Positions 53,174-61,353 of a stretch of 64,000 nt of DNA are shown here, one piece after another; position 1 is the stretch's first letter, and every line of letters begins with the position of its first letter. The stretch is from Streptomyces radicis (lineage in GTDB: Bacteria > Actinomycetota > Actinomycetes > Streptomycetales > Streptomycetaceae). The position numbers were made by a program, and so were the translations under genes. The DNA is taken from NCBI RefSeq assembly GCF_003626575.1, contig NZ_RBDY01000025.1:34483-98482 (forward strand). The letters are read 5' to 3'. The notes beneath the pieces were generated by a model. It did not search any database, was not told the DNA's origin, and worked only from the letters and a program-made list of their open reading frames with translations.

Positions 53174-53706
53174 CGGTCCTCCTCCCTCAGCTGTGCCACC
53201 GCCGCGCGGCGGGCCTTCAGGAGGCTCGCCCGCACCGCCTCCGGGGTCATGCCCAGCTCCTCGGCGATCTCCGCCGGGGTGTACCCGCCGAGCGTCCAGG
53301 CCATCACCTGCCGCTGCCGGTAGGGGAGTTGGACCAGCGCCCGCAGGATGTCGTGGCGCGTCTCCCACTCGGCCGCCGCGTCGGGGCGGGGGAGCAGCGA
53401 CGTCGGCTCGGGAACGCGCTCCACCGGCTCCTCCCTGACCTCGGCGATCCGACGGATCAGCGCCCGTGACGCCACCCGGTGTGCCCAGGCGCGCGGGTTG
53501 TCGAGGTCGGACCAGCGCTGGTACGCCTTGATCAGCGTCTCCTGCGCAACGTCCGCCGCCACGGAGAGTGTTGCCCCCTGGTTCACGAGGAACCCCACGA
53601 GGCCCGGGACCGTCGCCCGGTAGAACGCGGAGAACTCCTCGACGAGTGCCTCCCGTTGGGCCTCGCGTAACGCCGGGTCCTCAACGGGCCGTTCATGGTC
53701 GGTCAT
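53170..53706 (-). CDS. ECF-type RNA polymerase sigma factor
   Basis: The 178-residue protein has sigma region 2 (FYRATVPGLVGFLVNQGATLSVAADVAQETLIKAYQRWSDLDNPRAWAHRVASRAL, about 28-83) and region 4 with a typical HTH (LPYRQRQVMAWTLGGYTPAEIAEELGMTPEAVRASLLKARRAA, about 127-170). Its start is inside the upstream 77-residue membrane protein gene, and it overlaps the pentapeptide gene downstream. The three-gene operon lacks a recognisable zinc anti-sigma factor, so the pentapeptide protein or the small membrane protein could take that role. Confidence 0.93.
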   Translation of the reverse strand: MTDHERPVEDPALREAQREALVEEFSAFYRATVPGLVGFLVNQGATLSVAADVAQETLIKAYQRWSDLDNPRAWAHRVASRALIRRIAEVREEPVERVPEPTSLLPRPDAAAEWETRHDILRALVQLPYRQRQVMAWTLGGYTPAEIAEELGMTPEAVRASLLKARRAAVAQLREEDR

Positions 53707-53926
53707 CGCGCGTCGCCGCCCCTTCCGCCACGGCGCGGGTGATCCGCAGCCGCAGCGCGTCGTCGTCCAGCTCCAACTCCTGCCCGTCCCCGAGCCCTTG
53801 GGCGAGGCGGACGACGTAACGGCGGCGGGCCCTCTCGTGGCGCAGCCGCAGCAGGAGCGCGAGCAGCGCGCACCCCTTGGCGACGATGACCGCGCCGATG
53901 GTGAGCGCGGCCGTTGCCGGGTCCAT
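53693..53926 (-). CDS. small membrane protein upstream of the sigma factor
   Basis: The 77-residue protein, from ATG 53926, has one helix (TAALTIGAVIVAKGCALLALLLRL, about residues 5-28) followed by an acidic cytoplasmic tail (QELELDDDALRLRITRAVAEG). It overlaps the sigma factor start by 14 bp, showing coupling. I do not recognise the family; a membrane-tethered modulator of the sigma factor is possible. Confidence 0.72.
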   Translation of the reverse strand: MDPATAALTIGAVIVAKGCALLALLLRLRHERARRRYVVRLAQGLGDGQELELDDDALRLRITRAVAEGAATRDDRP

Positions 53927-53984
53927 GGGCGTCCCCCTCCTCGAAGTCCGCACGCCCTTCGGGGAGTAGAGCCCTGGGACGCCG

Positions 53985-54827
53985 TCAGCGTGAACCCGCC
54001 GTCCCCGATTTCTCCAGCAGCTCCGCCGTGAGCCCGGCCAGGCGCCCCGCGGCGGCGCGCGGGAACAGCTTGTCGTCGGACGGGAGTTGAGTGCTGAGGT
54101 GGTACGCGCTCAGCGCCGCGTCCGGCGGCGTGTCGAGCAGCCGCAGCAGCGGCGGGACGACGGCGGACGCGGGCTTGGCCAGCGCCTTCTGCCGCTCGAT
54201 GTGCGCGGCCGTCGCCGCGTCGTACTCGCCGGTGAAGCCGGTCGACGTGGTGTCCGGGTGGAACAGCACATAGCGGATGCCGCGCGCGCCATGGCGTTCG
54301 GCGAACGTGACCCCGAGCAGGTCGTTGAGCCGCCCGGCCTGGAACATCGCGCGCACCCCGTCGTAGGCGCGGGCGCTCTGGAGGTCGTCCCAGGCGATGG
54401 GGGTGGGGTGGCCGGGGCCCGCGACGTTGACGACCACCGCGTCGCCACCGGCCGCCAGGGCGTCGACGAGGCCCTCGCCGATGAGCGCCCGACTCAGGTA
54501 GAACAGCGCGAAGTTGTGCTCGAGCCCCTCCTCGGTGACCACCCGCCGGATGCGGAAGTATCGCGCGCACAGCACGAGTCCGTCGACGCGCGGGTGGGCT
54601 TCGAGGGCGGCGAGCGCGCGGCGGGTCTCCGACATCAGGGCGAGGTCGGCCCACAGGAACGTCACGCTGCCCGGCAGGTCCGCCGTCTCCCGCGCCAGCC
54701 GTTCGCCCTTCTCCCGGCTGGTGCCGATCGCCACGGCGTGGTCGCCGCGCCGGGCCAGCGCGCGGGCGAGGGCGGCGCCGATCCCGTCCGTGCCGCCGGT
54801 GATCACATATCTTTTCCCCACGGTCAT
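53985..54827 (-). CDS. short-chain dehydrogenase/reductase (SDR) family protein
   Basis: The 280-residue protein has the SDR cofactor motif VITGGTDGIGAALARALARRG (TGxxxGIG) and an LVLCARYF segment in place of the NNAG motif. The catalytic Ser/Tyr-x3-Lys is not clear: NVAGPGHP ... DDLQSARAYDGVRAMFQAGRLND lacks YxxxK at the usual spacing, as in short SDR relatives. It overlaps the broken TetR gene by ATGA, so it was probably controlled by that regulator. Confidence 0.88.
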   Translation of the reverse strand: MTVGKRYVITGGTDGIGAALARALARRGDHAVAIGTSREKGERLARETADLPGSVTFLWADLALMSETRRALAALEAHPRVDGLVLCARYFRIRRVVTEEGLEHNFALFYLSRALIGEGLVDALAAGGDAVVVNVAGPGHPTPIAWDDLQSARAYDGVRAMFQAGRLNDLLGVTFAERHGARGIRYVLFHPDTTSTGFTGEYDAATAAHIERQKALAKPASAVVPPLLRLLDTPPDAALSAYHLSTQLPSDDKLFPRAAAGRLAGLTAELLEKSGTAGSR

Positions 54828-55449
54828 GACAGCGCGCTCCTCCGGTCGGAAACGATCAGGTCCTGGGCGGCGGAGCGCGCCAGCCGCTCCGCCGCCTCGG
54901 GCGTCAGGGGGCGCGTGCCCACCAGGGTGAGTGCCTCGATCGGGCCGATGAGCAGCGCGAGGAACCGTTCCGCCGCCCTGGCCGGATCGCCCGTCGGCAG
55001 GCGCCCCGCCAGCATCAGGCGGGCCAGCCGGTCGGCCAGCGCCTCGGTCAGGCGCGCCGCCCCGGTCGCCCGCTCGATCTCCACCAACTCGGGGAAGCGG
55101 CCGATCTCCGCGTGGATCAACCGCCGCAGCGCCCACGCGCGTTCGTCGGTGTGCAGGCGCAGCAGCTCACGGCCCACGCCCTCCAGGGCAGCGCCCTGGT
55201 CCTCGGCGCCCCGTCAGGACCTGCCAGCGGCGTGAGCGCCGCCAGCCGCTCCCGCGCCGCCGCATCGGCCGCCTCCGCCACGGCGTGCCGGAAGAGGGTC
55301 GCCTTGTCCGTCAGGTGGCTGTACACCGTCGGCTTGGCCACGCCCGCCGCCGCCGCGATGTCCCGCACACACGCCTGCGCGTACCCGTCCCGCGCGAACA
55401 CGGCGAACGCCCCCGCCAGAATGGCCCGCCGCTTGTCGTCCCGCACCAT
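54824..55449 (-). pseudogene. frameshifted TetR family regulator
   Basis: The N-terminal half from ATG 55449 has a good TetR HTH (RAILAGAFAVFARDGYAQACVRDIAAAAGVAKPTVYSHLTDKATLFRHAV) and runs to about DGAPRTRAL near 55190. The C-terminal half (EGVGRELLRLHTDERAWALRRLIHAEIGRFPELVEIERATG ... ALS) lies in another frame from about 55190 down to 54824. A single-base indel around 55185-55200 joins them. Unless it is a sequencing error, the regulator is lost and the SDR and SnoaL-like genes should be deregulated. Confidence 0.8.
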
Positions 55450-55485
55450 GCCCCGCCTCCTCCTGAACCAGCAGGATAGCTCAAC

Positions 55486-55501
55486 TGAACCAACGGGTTC
55501 A
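55486..55501. promoter_or_regulatory. TetR operator candidate upstream of the broken tetR
   Basis: TGAACC (55486-55491) and GGTTCA (55496-55501) with spacer AACG lie 37 bp upstream of tetR, flanked by AAC and ATT. Position and symmetry fit an autoregulatory site of the adjacent, now frameshifted, TetR. Confidence 0.6.
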
Positions 55502-55528
55502 ATTCCGGGGCGAGCGCCCAAGCCGCTT

Positions 55529-55550
55529 GACTTCAAGCCAGATTGAAGTC
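55529..55550. promoter_or_regulatory. MerR-like palindrome upstream of the SnoaL-like gene
   Basis: GACTTCAA (55529-55536) and TTGAAGTC (55543-55550) are perfect 8-bp arms around GCCAGA, preceded by a TTGACT -35-like hexamer at 55527. This is the layout of MerR-activated promoters, yet no MerR gene is adjacent. It lies 15 bp upstream of the SnoaL-like start. Confidence 0.6.
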
Positions 55551-55564
55551 CGAAGCTGGTCCCC

Positions 55565-56023
55565 ATGAGCCCCATGACCACAGACATCGACACACGGACG
55601 CGCGACGCCGAGATCGAGGCGATCCTGCGGGTCGTCGCCGCGGTCGAGCACGCCCAGAACAACGAGCTGCCCGACGCGTTCCTCGAACTGTTCCGCGCCG
55701 ACGCGATCTGGACGACGGGCGGCGGGCAGCGCCTCTTCGGCCGCGACGCGATCGCGGCGTTCACGCACCGGGTGCTCCCCGGCGGGATGCGGGGCATGTC
55801 GGTCGCGTTCGAGCTCGAACACGTCCTGTTCATCCGCCCCGATGTCGCCGCGGTCAAGCTGCGCCAGCTCTACCGGACTTCGGAGGGGACGGACGTGGGC
55901 ACCCCCCTGTGGATCCTGGCGAAGGAGGACGGGCACTGGCGCCTGACCGCCTGCCAGAACATGGCCGCGCCCGACGACGAGACGGAGGCACAGGACCGCC
56001 CGGTCTTCGGCTCGGCGACGTGA
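55565..56023 (+). CDS. SnoaL-like (SgcJ/EcaC family) protein
   Basis: The 152-residue protein has an NTF2-like fold of the SgcJ/EcaC group: AILRVVAAVEHAQNNELPDAFLELFRADAIWTTGGGQRLFGRDAIAAFTHRVLP, then FELEHVLFIRPDVAAVKLRQLYRT and TPLWILAKEDGHWRLTACQNM. The family is of unknown enzymatic role, often with polyketide or stress functions. ATG 55565 follows the MerR-like palindrome. Confidence 0.92.
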   Translation: MSPMTTDIDTRTRDAEIEAILRVVAAVEHAQNNELPDAFLELFRADAIWTTGGGQRLFGRDAIAAFTHRVLPGGMRGMSVAFELEHVLFIRPDVAAVKLRQLYRTSEGTDVGTPLWILAKEDGHWRLTACQNMAAPDDETEAQDRPVFGSAT

Positions 56024-56036
56024 GACCGCGGGCCCG

Positions 56037-58460
56037 TCACAGCTCGCTCGCGACGCGCGACCGCAGCGCCACCGCTCTCGGGTCGTCGAACGCCGCGACC
56101 AGGCGCAGCACATCGCGCCGCAACCGCCGGGCCTCATCGGGGCGTTCGGCGTCGAGCGAGGCGGCCAGCCCGTCCAACGCGACGGCTTCGCTCCAGGCGT
56201 CCCCCAACTCCCGGTGAACGACGGCCGCTTGCCGGTGGAACGCCGCCGCCTCCTCGTGCCGCCCGAGCCGCGCGTACACCGTTCCCGCCCCGTGCCACGC
56301 CCGCGCCTCACGACCCCGGTCCCCGAGGCGGCGATGCAGGGCGGCCGAGCGCTGGTAGGACTCCTGCGCCGCCCCGAGGTCACCGAGCGCCCGCTGCGCG
56401 TCGCCCAACGCCAGGAGCCAGAAACCCTCAAGCGTGTGATCGCGCAGCTCCAGCGCGATGTCAAGCGCCTGCCGCGCCGAGCCGAGCCCCTCCTCCGGCT
56501 CGCCGCGGTCGACGTGCACCGCGCTGAGGATCGACAACGCGTCACCCACGCTCGCGCTGTCCCCTCGGTCATGGTGGATGGCCAGGGCGCCCCCGGCGTC
56601 GTCGGCCGCCTCGTCGAGCAGCCCGGCTTCGTGGCGGGCCCGGGCGCGATTGGCGAGCACGACGGCCTGCCAGGCGACGTCGGCCCGCTCCGTGAAGGCC
56701 TCCATGGCCTGGTCGAACAGGCCCTCGGCCGCCGCGAGTCGCCTTCCGCGCAACTCGAGCAGGCCGAGGGCGTTCAGCGAGACCGCCTCGCCGCGGCGGT
56801 CGCCGAGCTCCCGCCAGATCTCCCGTGCCCGCCCATGGTGGTCGAGGCTCTCCGCCGGTCGGTCGAGCCGCCGGTGGACGATGCCGAGGCCGTCGAGCAG
56901 CCTCGCCTCCCCCGCGCGGTCGCCGGTCCGCCGCACGGCGCGCAGGCCGATCGTCCCGACGGGCAGCCACTCGGCGGCCGGAGCGGACGGCGGCTGCCCG
57001 TATCGCCACACGAGGGTCAGCCGCCAGGCGTGCCCGTCCCATCCCGCGGCCTCGGCGGCCCGCACGGCGGACAGGACGGTGGCCCGCTCGCGCTCCGCCC
57101 ACTCGACCGCCCGGTCGTAGTCGGCGAAGGACAACGGACGTACGCCGTCGGCGTGTTGCTCCAACGGCACCCGGTCTTCCTCCGGCTCGACCCAGGCCTG
57201 CGCGGCGTCCGCCGTGTGCAGACACCAATCCAGCAACCGGCGCAGGGCCTCGCGGTGCGTCGCGCCGCTCTCCTCCTCGCGGACCAGATCCGCCGCGTAC
57301 ACGCGCAGCAGATCGTGGAACTCGTAGCGGTCGGGCCCTGTCTGCTCCACGAGATGCGCGCCGACGAGCACATCGAGCAGGTGCCGGGTGCGGCGCACCG
57401 GGGTGCCGACCAGCGCCGAGATCGCCTCGGCCCCGAAGTCGGGCCCCGGGTGGAGACCGAGCAGACGGAAGACGCGGGACGCCTCGGCGGGCAGCGCCCG
57501 ATAGGACCACGCGAAAACGGTCCGCACCGCCTCGGCCTCCTCCTCGTCCCCTGAGCTGAGGGCGTCCCAGAGCGCCGATTCGTCCCGCAGATCGGCGATC
57601 AACTCGTCGAGCCGCATGTGCGGATGACTCGCCGCTTTCCCCCAGCCTGGCGGCTGGGAGGTGCCCCCAGCCGCGATCCGCAGGGCCAGCGGCAACCTCG
57701 CGCACAGGCGCGAGAGCTCGACCAGCTTCTCCTCACTCTCCTCCGGCCTGAACCCCGCCGTCACGACCCGCAGCAGCGCAACGGCCTCCGCCTCGGGCAG
57801 CGTTCCCAGGGTGAGGCGCTGCGCCCCATCCCTTATGGCGAGGCCCGAGAGGCGGTTGCGGCTCGTCACGATCGTCAGGCACCGATCACCGCCCGGCAGC
57901 AGCGGGCGCACCTGGCCGACCGTGGACGCGTTGTCCAGGACGATGAGCACCCGGCGATCGGCGACCACGGACCGGTACAGGGCCGCCGCGTCCTCGACGT
58001 CGTTCGGCATGGCGTCGGAGGGGATCCCGAGCGCGGAGAGAAAACGTCGCAACGCCACCTGAGCGGTGACCGGCTCCTGGGGGTCGTAGCCGCGCAGGTT
58101 GATGTAGAGCTGCCCGTCGGGGAAACGCTCCTTGATCCGGTGGGCCCAGTGCAGGGCCAGCGTGGTCTTTCCCGCCCCCGCGGTGCCCGCGATCACACAG
58201 ATGGACACGACAAGGGGCTCGCCGTCCCGTCCGGGCAGCACAGCGTTCAGCTGCTCCAGCTCGTCCGCGCGATCGACGAAGCCCCGGGTGTCGCGGAGGA
58301 GTTGGCGCGGGGCGGGCCTGCCCTGTTCGCGGCCCCCGTGCTCGTGGAAGTGCACGCCGCCGCTCACGCTCCCCGCCTGCACCACGTCACGGGAGGAGCC
58401 CGACATCTCCGACCGGGTGCCACCGTGGACCTCGTCGTCCCGGCCGCCTCCCTCGGTCAC
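56037..58460 (-). CDS. STAND (NB-ARC) NTPase with TPR repeats and RHIM-like N-terminal motif
   Basis: The roughly 807-residue protein has a short N-terminal region with DVVQAGSVSGGVHFH (residues 25-39), an NB-ARC ATPase with P-loop GTAGAGKTT (92-100), RRVLIVLDNAS (Walker B) and CLTIVTSRNRL (sensor), a winged-helix LDVLVGAHLVEQTGPDRYEFHDLLRVYAAD, and about ten TPR helices to the C-terminus. It is like SARP/AfsR proteins without the DNA-binding domain. The VQAGxVxGGVHFH motif resembles the RHIM-like amyloid signalling motifs found at the N-termini of bacterial NLR-like proteins. GTG 58460 overlaps the DUF6879 stop (GTGA); ATG 58406 is an alternative. Confidence 0.88.
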   Translation of the reverse strand: MTEGGGRDDEVHGGTRSEMSGSSRDVVQAGSVSGGVHFHEHGGREQGRPAPRQLLRDTRGFVDRADELEQLNAVLPGRDGEPLVVSICVIAGTAGAGKTTLALHWAHRIKERFPDGQLYINLRGYDPQEPVTAQVALRRFLSALGIPSDAMPNDVEDAAALYRSVVADRRVLIVLDNASTVGQVRPLLPGGDRCLTIVTSRNRLSGLAIRDGAQRLTLGTLPEAEAVALLRVVTAGFRPEESEEKLVELSRLCARLPLALRIAAGGTSQPPGWGKAASHPHMRLDELIADLRDESALWDALSSGDEEEAEAVRTVFAWSYRALPAEASRVFRLLGLHPGPDFGAEAISALVGTPVRRTRHLLDVLVGAHLVEQTGPDRYEFHDLLRVYAADLVREEESGATHREALRRLLDWCLHTADAAQAWVEPEEDRVPLEQHADGVRPLSFADYDRAVEWAERERATVLSAVRAAEAAGWDGHAWRLTLVWRYGQPPSAPAAEWLPVGTIGLRAVRRTGDRAGEARLLDGLGIVHRRLDRPAESLDHHGRAREIWRELGDRRGEAVSLNALGLLELRGRRLAAAEGLFDQAMEAFTERADVAWQAVVLANRARARHEAGLLDEAADDAGGALAIHHDRGDSASVGDALSILSAVHVDRGEPEEGLGSARQALDIALELRDHTLEGFWLLALGDAQRALGDLGAAQESYQRSAALHRRLGDRGREARAWHGAGTVYARLGRHEEAAAFHRQAAVVHRELGDAWSEAVALDGLAASLDAERPDEARRLRRDVLRLVAAFDDPRAVALRSRVASEL

Positions 58461-59092
58461 CCCACGCCCTGCCCGGGGAACGGTGAGGGCAGCCGCGACA
58501 CATACCGGTCGACGTAGGAGACCACGTCCTCGCCGGACGCGTAGAGGCTCTCGATCGCCTGCTCCCAGTGCCGGATGAGCCCTTGCTCGGTGAAGCGCCT
58601 GCCCCCCGCCAGCACGCCCGCGTCGGTGTACAGCACTTCGTAGAGCACCTGCCCTCCGAGCACGACCACTTCGGGCAGAAGCCCGGACTCCTCCCACGCG
58701 CGGATCCGCTCGGCCTCGACGACCCGGATTCCCAGACCCGCCTCCGCCTGCACACGCAGGGCGTGCAACTCCCACTGCATGTACGGCGTCAGCGGCGTCT
58801 CCACCACCCGCACGCGGCGGAAGGGCGTACCTCGCTTCTCGTCCTCCCGCGCGATGCCGAGCCAGTGCTCCCGCTCACCCTCCAGGAGCCTCAGGGCCTC
58901 GTCCCAGCGCCCCTGGCTCAGCGCGTCCCGGCTGGGGTCGCCCTGCTCCTCGAAGTGCTGGTTGCGCTCGAACTTCCAGGAGACATGATCGCGCGTGGCG
59001 CTCTCACGCTCCGCGAAGTCCTGGGTGTAGGCGTCCAGCGGGAGATGGGTGCCCTGCGCCGGATCGAGGCGCAGGGTGTGCACATCAAGCAT
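58457..59092 (-). CDS. DUF6879 family protein
   Basis: The 211-residue protein matches the streptomycete DUF6879 family: HVSWKFERNQHFEEQGDPSRDALSQGRWDEALRLLEGE ... PFRRVRVVETPLTPYMQWELHALRVQAEAGLGIRVVEAERI and the C-terminal EQAIESLYASGEDVVSYVDRY. The family usually accompanies HTH regulators and has unknown function. ATG 59092 (MLDVHTL) is my choice. It overlaps the STAND gene by 4 bp, so the two are co-translated and presumably act together. The sequence shows no catalytic motif I recognise. Confidence 0.8.
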   Translation of the reverse strand: MLDVHTLRLDPAQGTHLPLDAYTQDFAERESATRDHVSWKFERNQHFEEQGDPSRDALSQGRWDEALRLLEGEREHWLGIAREDEKRGTPFRRVRVVETPLTPYMQWELHALRVQAEAGLGIRVVEAERIRAWEESGLLPEVVVLGGQVLYEVLYTDAGVLAGGRRFTEQGLIRHWEQAIESLYASGEDVVSYVDRYVSRLPSPFPGQGVG

Positions 59093-59231
59093 CGGGAAGG
59101 TCCGCCTCCATGTCCGTTGCGGCCTCATGACCACGCATCACGCTAGCGAGCCCGGCGTCATCGTGACAACACGATGTGTGCGCCCCGCCACACGCGGTGC
59201 GGATGCGATGCCAGGGGCAGGTGGCCCCTGA

Positions 59232-59378
59232 GGCGACCCCATCGGGCACCGCTGGCCGGTCGACGACCTCGCCGGGCTGGCGCGCGAGGCCGGGTTCCTG
59301 GAGGTCGGCCGGATGCCGCGCGAGCGCGGCCAGGGCGAACGCCACCGCCGGGGCCGTCTGTTGATGCGCGCCCGGTAG
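59232..59378 (+). pseudogene. 3' fragment of a SAM-dependent methyltransferase
   Basis: In the frame ending TAG 59376-59378 the segment HRWPVDDLAGLAREAGFLEVGRMPRERGQGERHRRGRLLMRAR resembles the C-terminal strand-helix of a class I methyltransferase. The frame is closed by TGA at 59229-59231 and no SAM-binding motif I exists upstream. It is the remnant of a deleted gene between the DUF6879 gene and the mycothiol-type gene. Confidence 0.6.
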
Positions 59379-59399
59379 CGGCGTGGCCGCGCGGGGCGC

Positions 59400-60122
59400 T
59401 CAGCCGACGGCGAGCGGGAGCCGCGCGGCCAGGTCGCCCAACGCCGCCCGCTCCTCCTCGGTCGGCGCGCGCCGTCCCGTGCCGACCAGCAGCGCGTCCC
59501 CGTCGGAGAACGAGGCGGGGAACGGTGAGTTGGCGATCCCCTCGAGCAACGCCCGTGCCGCGCCCAGGGTTTGGGCGGGCGGCTCGGCGGCCGACGGCAG
59601 GTGCGCGATCAGGTCGAGGTGGTGCAGGGTCCACTCGAGCACATACGCGGAGAGGAAGTCGCCGACGGTCAGCACCTGGTCGCGGGTGCCGACGCGGGCG
59701 GCAGGGTCGGCGAGTTCGGCGGCGCGCCCCGCCGCCGAACCCACGTCGTCGAAGTGGAATTTGAGCCAACGTGGCTCCCCGTACGCGGCGGCCAGCCGGG
59801 GGATCAACGCGTCGAGCGGGTCCTCCCCGGTCGGCGGCTCGACGAGGCTCCAGTAGGTGACCGCGTCCACGGTCGGTTCGCCATCGGCGGGCGTGACGAG
59901 CGTGATCAGCACGTCCTGGGCGCCGATGACCAGGTGGGTCACCAGGTCCCGAACGAGCCAGCCCGCACAGCCGGACGGCCGGTCGAAGTCCTCGTCCGCG
60001 GTGTCGGCGACCGCGGCGCGCAGCGCGCTCCATGAGCGTGAGAAGAGGTCCACCGCGGCACAGTAGTGCGCGGGGAGCGCACGGGGGCGCCCGCCCCCAC
60101 GCGGCTCACTGCGGATGTCCAT
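59400..60122 (-). CDS. maleylpyruvate isomerase N-terminal domain protein (mycothiol-dependent)
   Basis: The 240-residue protein has the mycothiol-dependent MPI/DinB fold: FSRSWSALRAAVADTADEDFDRPSGCAGWLVRDLVTHLVIGAQDVLI (about 28-75) with metal-binding His, then FLSAYVLEWTLHHLDLIAHLP (about 165) with the paired histidines and SFSDGDALLVGTGRRAPTEEERAALGDLAARLPL at the end. These enzymes use mycothiol in small-molecule isomerisation or detoxification. ATG 60122 gives a normal length; ATG 60140 upstream is possible. The 294-bp gap from 60123 to 60416 has no other gene. Confidence 0.85.
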   Translation of the reverse strand: MDIRSEPRGGGRPRALPAHYCAAVDLFSRSWSALRAAVADTADEDFDRPSGCAGWLVRDLVTHLVIGAQDVLITLVTPADGEPTVDAVTYWSLVEPPTGEDPLDALIPRLAAAYGEPRWLKFHFDDVGSAAGRAAELADPAARVGTRDQVLTVGDFLSAYVLEWTLHHLDLIAHLPSAAEPPAQTLGAARALLEGIANSPFPASFSDGDALLVGTGRRAPTEEERAALGDLAARLPLAVG

Positions 60123-60416
60123 ACATGTCCCAGCAGGCATATAAATGTAGCTCGTTCGAGTGATGTGTCGTTCATCTTCTTGCCGCTTCTCCCGACCGAG
60201 TGGCTCACTGGCTGATGTCCGACAGGGGGCCGCCCATCCCCCCGCTGGGGGCATCGGCGGCAGTGCCGCGATTCCCATGACGCCTCGGCTCGGCACGTTC
60301 GGTCACTGGCGTCCCCAGCATTGCGATCCGGTCCGCTGCTCCGTGCCCGCTTTCGCGGGCCACGCCGGTCCTGGTGGAGCGGCACGACTCACCACGCGAC
60401 CTCAGAGGAGGTTCCG

Positions 60417-61214
60417 ATGGCCCCTGTCATCACGTCCATCAGCCCCACCCAAGGCACGTCCGGCACCGCCGTGACCATCACCGGTACCGGGTTCGGCGCC
60501 CTCGCCAGCACGCCGACCGTCCGTTTCGGCAACACGTCCGTGACCGGCACGGTCACCGTCGCCAACACCCAGATCACCGCGACCGCCCCCGGCGGGTGCG
60601 CCGGGCAGGTCAACGTCACCGTGACCGTGGGCGCCTCCACGAGCAACGGCAGGCCGTTCTTCTACATCGCCGCGCCCACGGTCAGCGGCGTGAGCGCCAA
60701 CGTCGGCCCCGACACCGCCCCACCCGCGTCGACCCTCTTCGGCAGCGGGTTCGCCTCGGCCACGGCGGTCACCTTCGGCGTCGCGGGCGCGGGCACCCTC
60801 GGCCCCGTCAGCGGCGACTCCCAGCGCTCCGTCACCCCGCCCACCTTCGCCGTCACCGGCGCCCCGGTCACCGTGAGCGTCACGGCGACCAACCCGGGCG
60901 GGACCAGCGCCATCACCGGCGCCTCCGACCAGTACACCTACTACGACCAGCCGACGGCCGCGACCATCAGCCCCAACACCGGGGCGCCTGGCGACACCGG
61001 CGTCCTCATCACGGGCACCGGCTTCTACGACGTCAGCGCCGTCACGTTCACCGACCCCGCGGGGCCGACCGACTTCGCCGCCGGTTTCGCCGCGCTCAGC
61101 GACACGCAGCTGATCGTGACGGTCCCCTCGGGCGCCCCGGCCGGAACGGCGCTCGACGTGACCGTCACCAACCCCGGCGGCACCACCACCCCCGCCCTCG
61201 TCTTCACCACCTGA
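60417..61214 (+). CDS. IPT/TIG domain protein without signal peptide
   Basis: The 265-residue protein consists of three IPT/TIG immunoglobulin-like domains: VITSISPTQGTSGTAVTITGTGFG (1-85), a middle copy (90-180) and ISPNTGAPGDTGVLITGTGFYDVSAVTF (185-265), each ending VTVTNPGGT. GAGGAGG precedes ATG 60417. There is no signal peptide or membrane anchor, unusual for a family mostly exported or part of larger surface proteins. It pairs with a second TIG gene 139 bp downstream. Function unknown; structural binding protein or a particle component is possible. Confidence 0.88.
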   Translation: MAPVITSISPTQGTSGTAVTITGTGFGALASTPTVRFGNTSVTGTVTVANTQITATAPGGCAGQVNVTVTVGASTSNGRPFFYIAAPTVSGVSANVGPDTAPPASTLFGSGFASATAVTFGVAGAGTLGPVSGDSQRSVTPPTFAVTGAPVTVSVTATNPGGTSAITGASDQYTYYDQPTAATISPNTGAPGDTGVLITGTGFYDVSAVTFTDPAGPTDFAAGFAALSDTQLIVTVPSGAPAGTALDVTVTNPGGTTTPALVFTT

Positions 61215-61353
61215 CCGCCCACCAGCCGCGCGTGTGTGCCCTGGACGACCGGGGCACACACGCGCCCCTCAACGGACCGGGGGCGGACGAGTCCCGCACG
61301 GCACGCGCGTCCCGCCCGCACGAGAGACGAGAGACGAGCAGAGAGGCCGTTCC

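Noticed and set aside
55529..55550. A SoxR box
   Set aside because: The arms GACTTCAA/TTGAAGTC do not match the known SoxR site, and no SoxR gene is nearby; only a general MerR-like layout is claimed.
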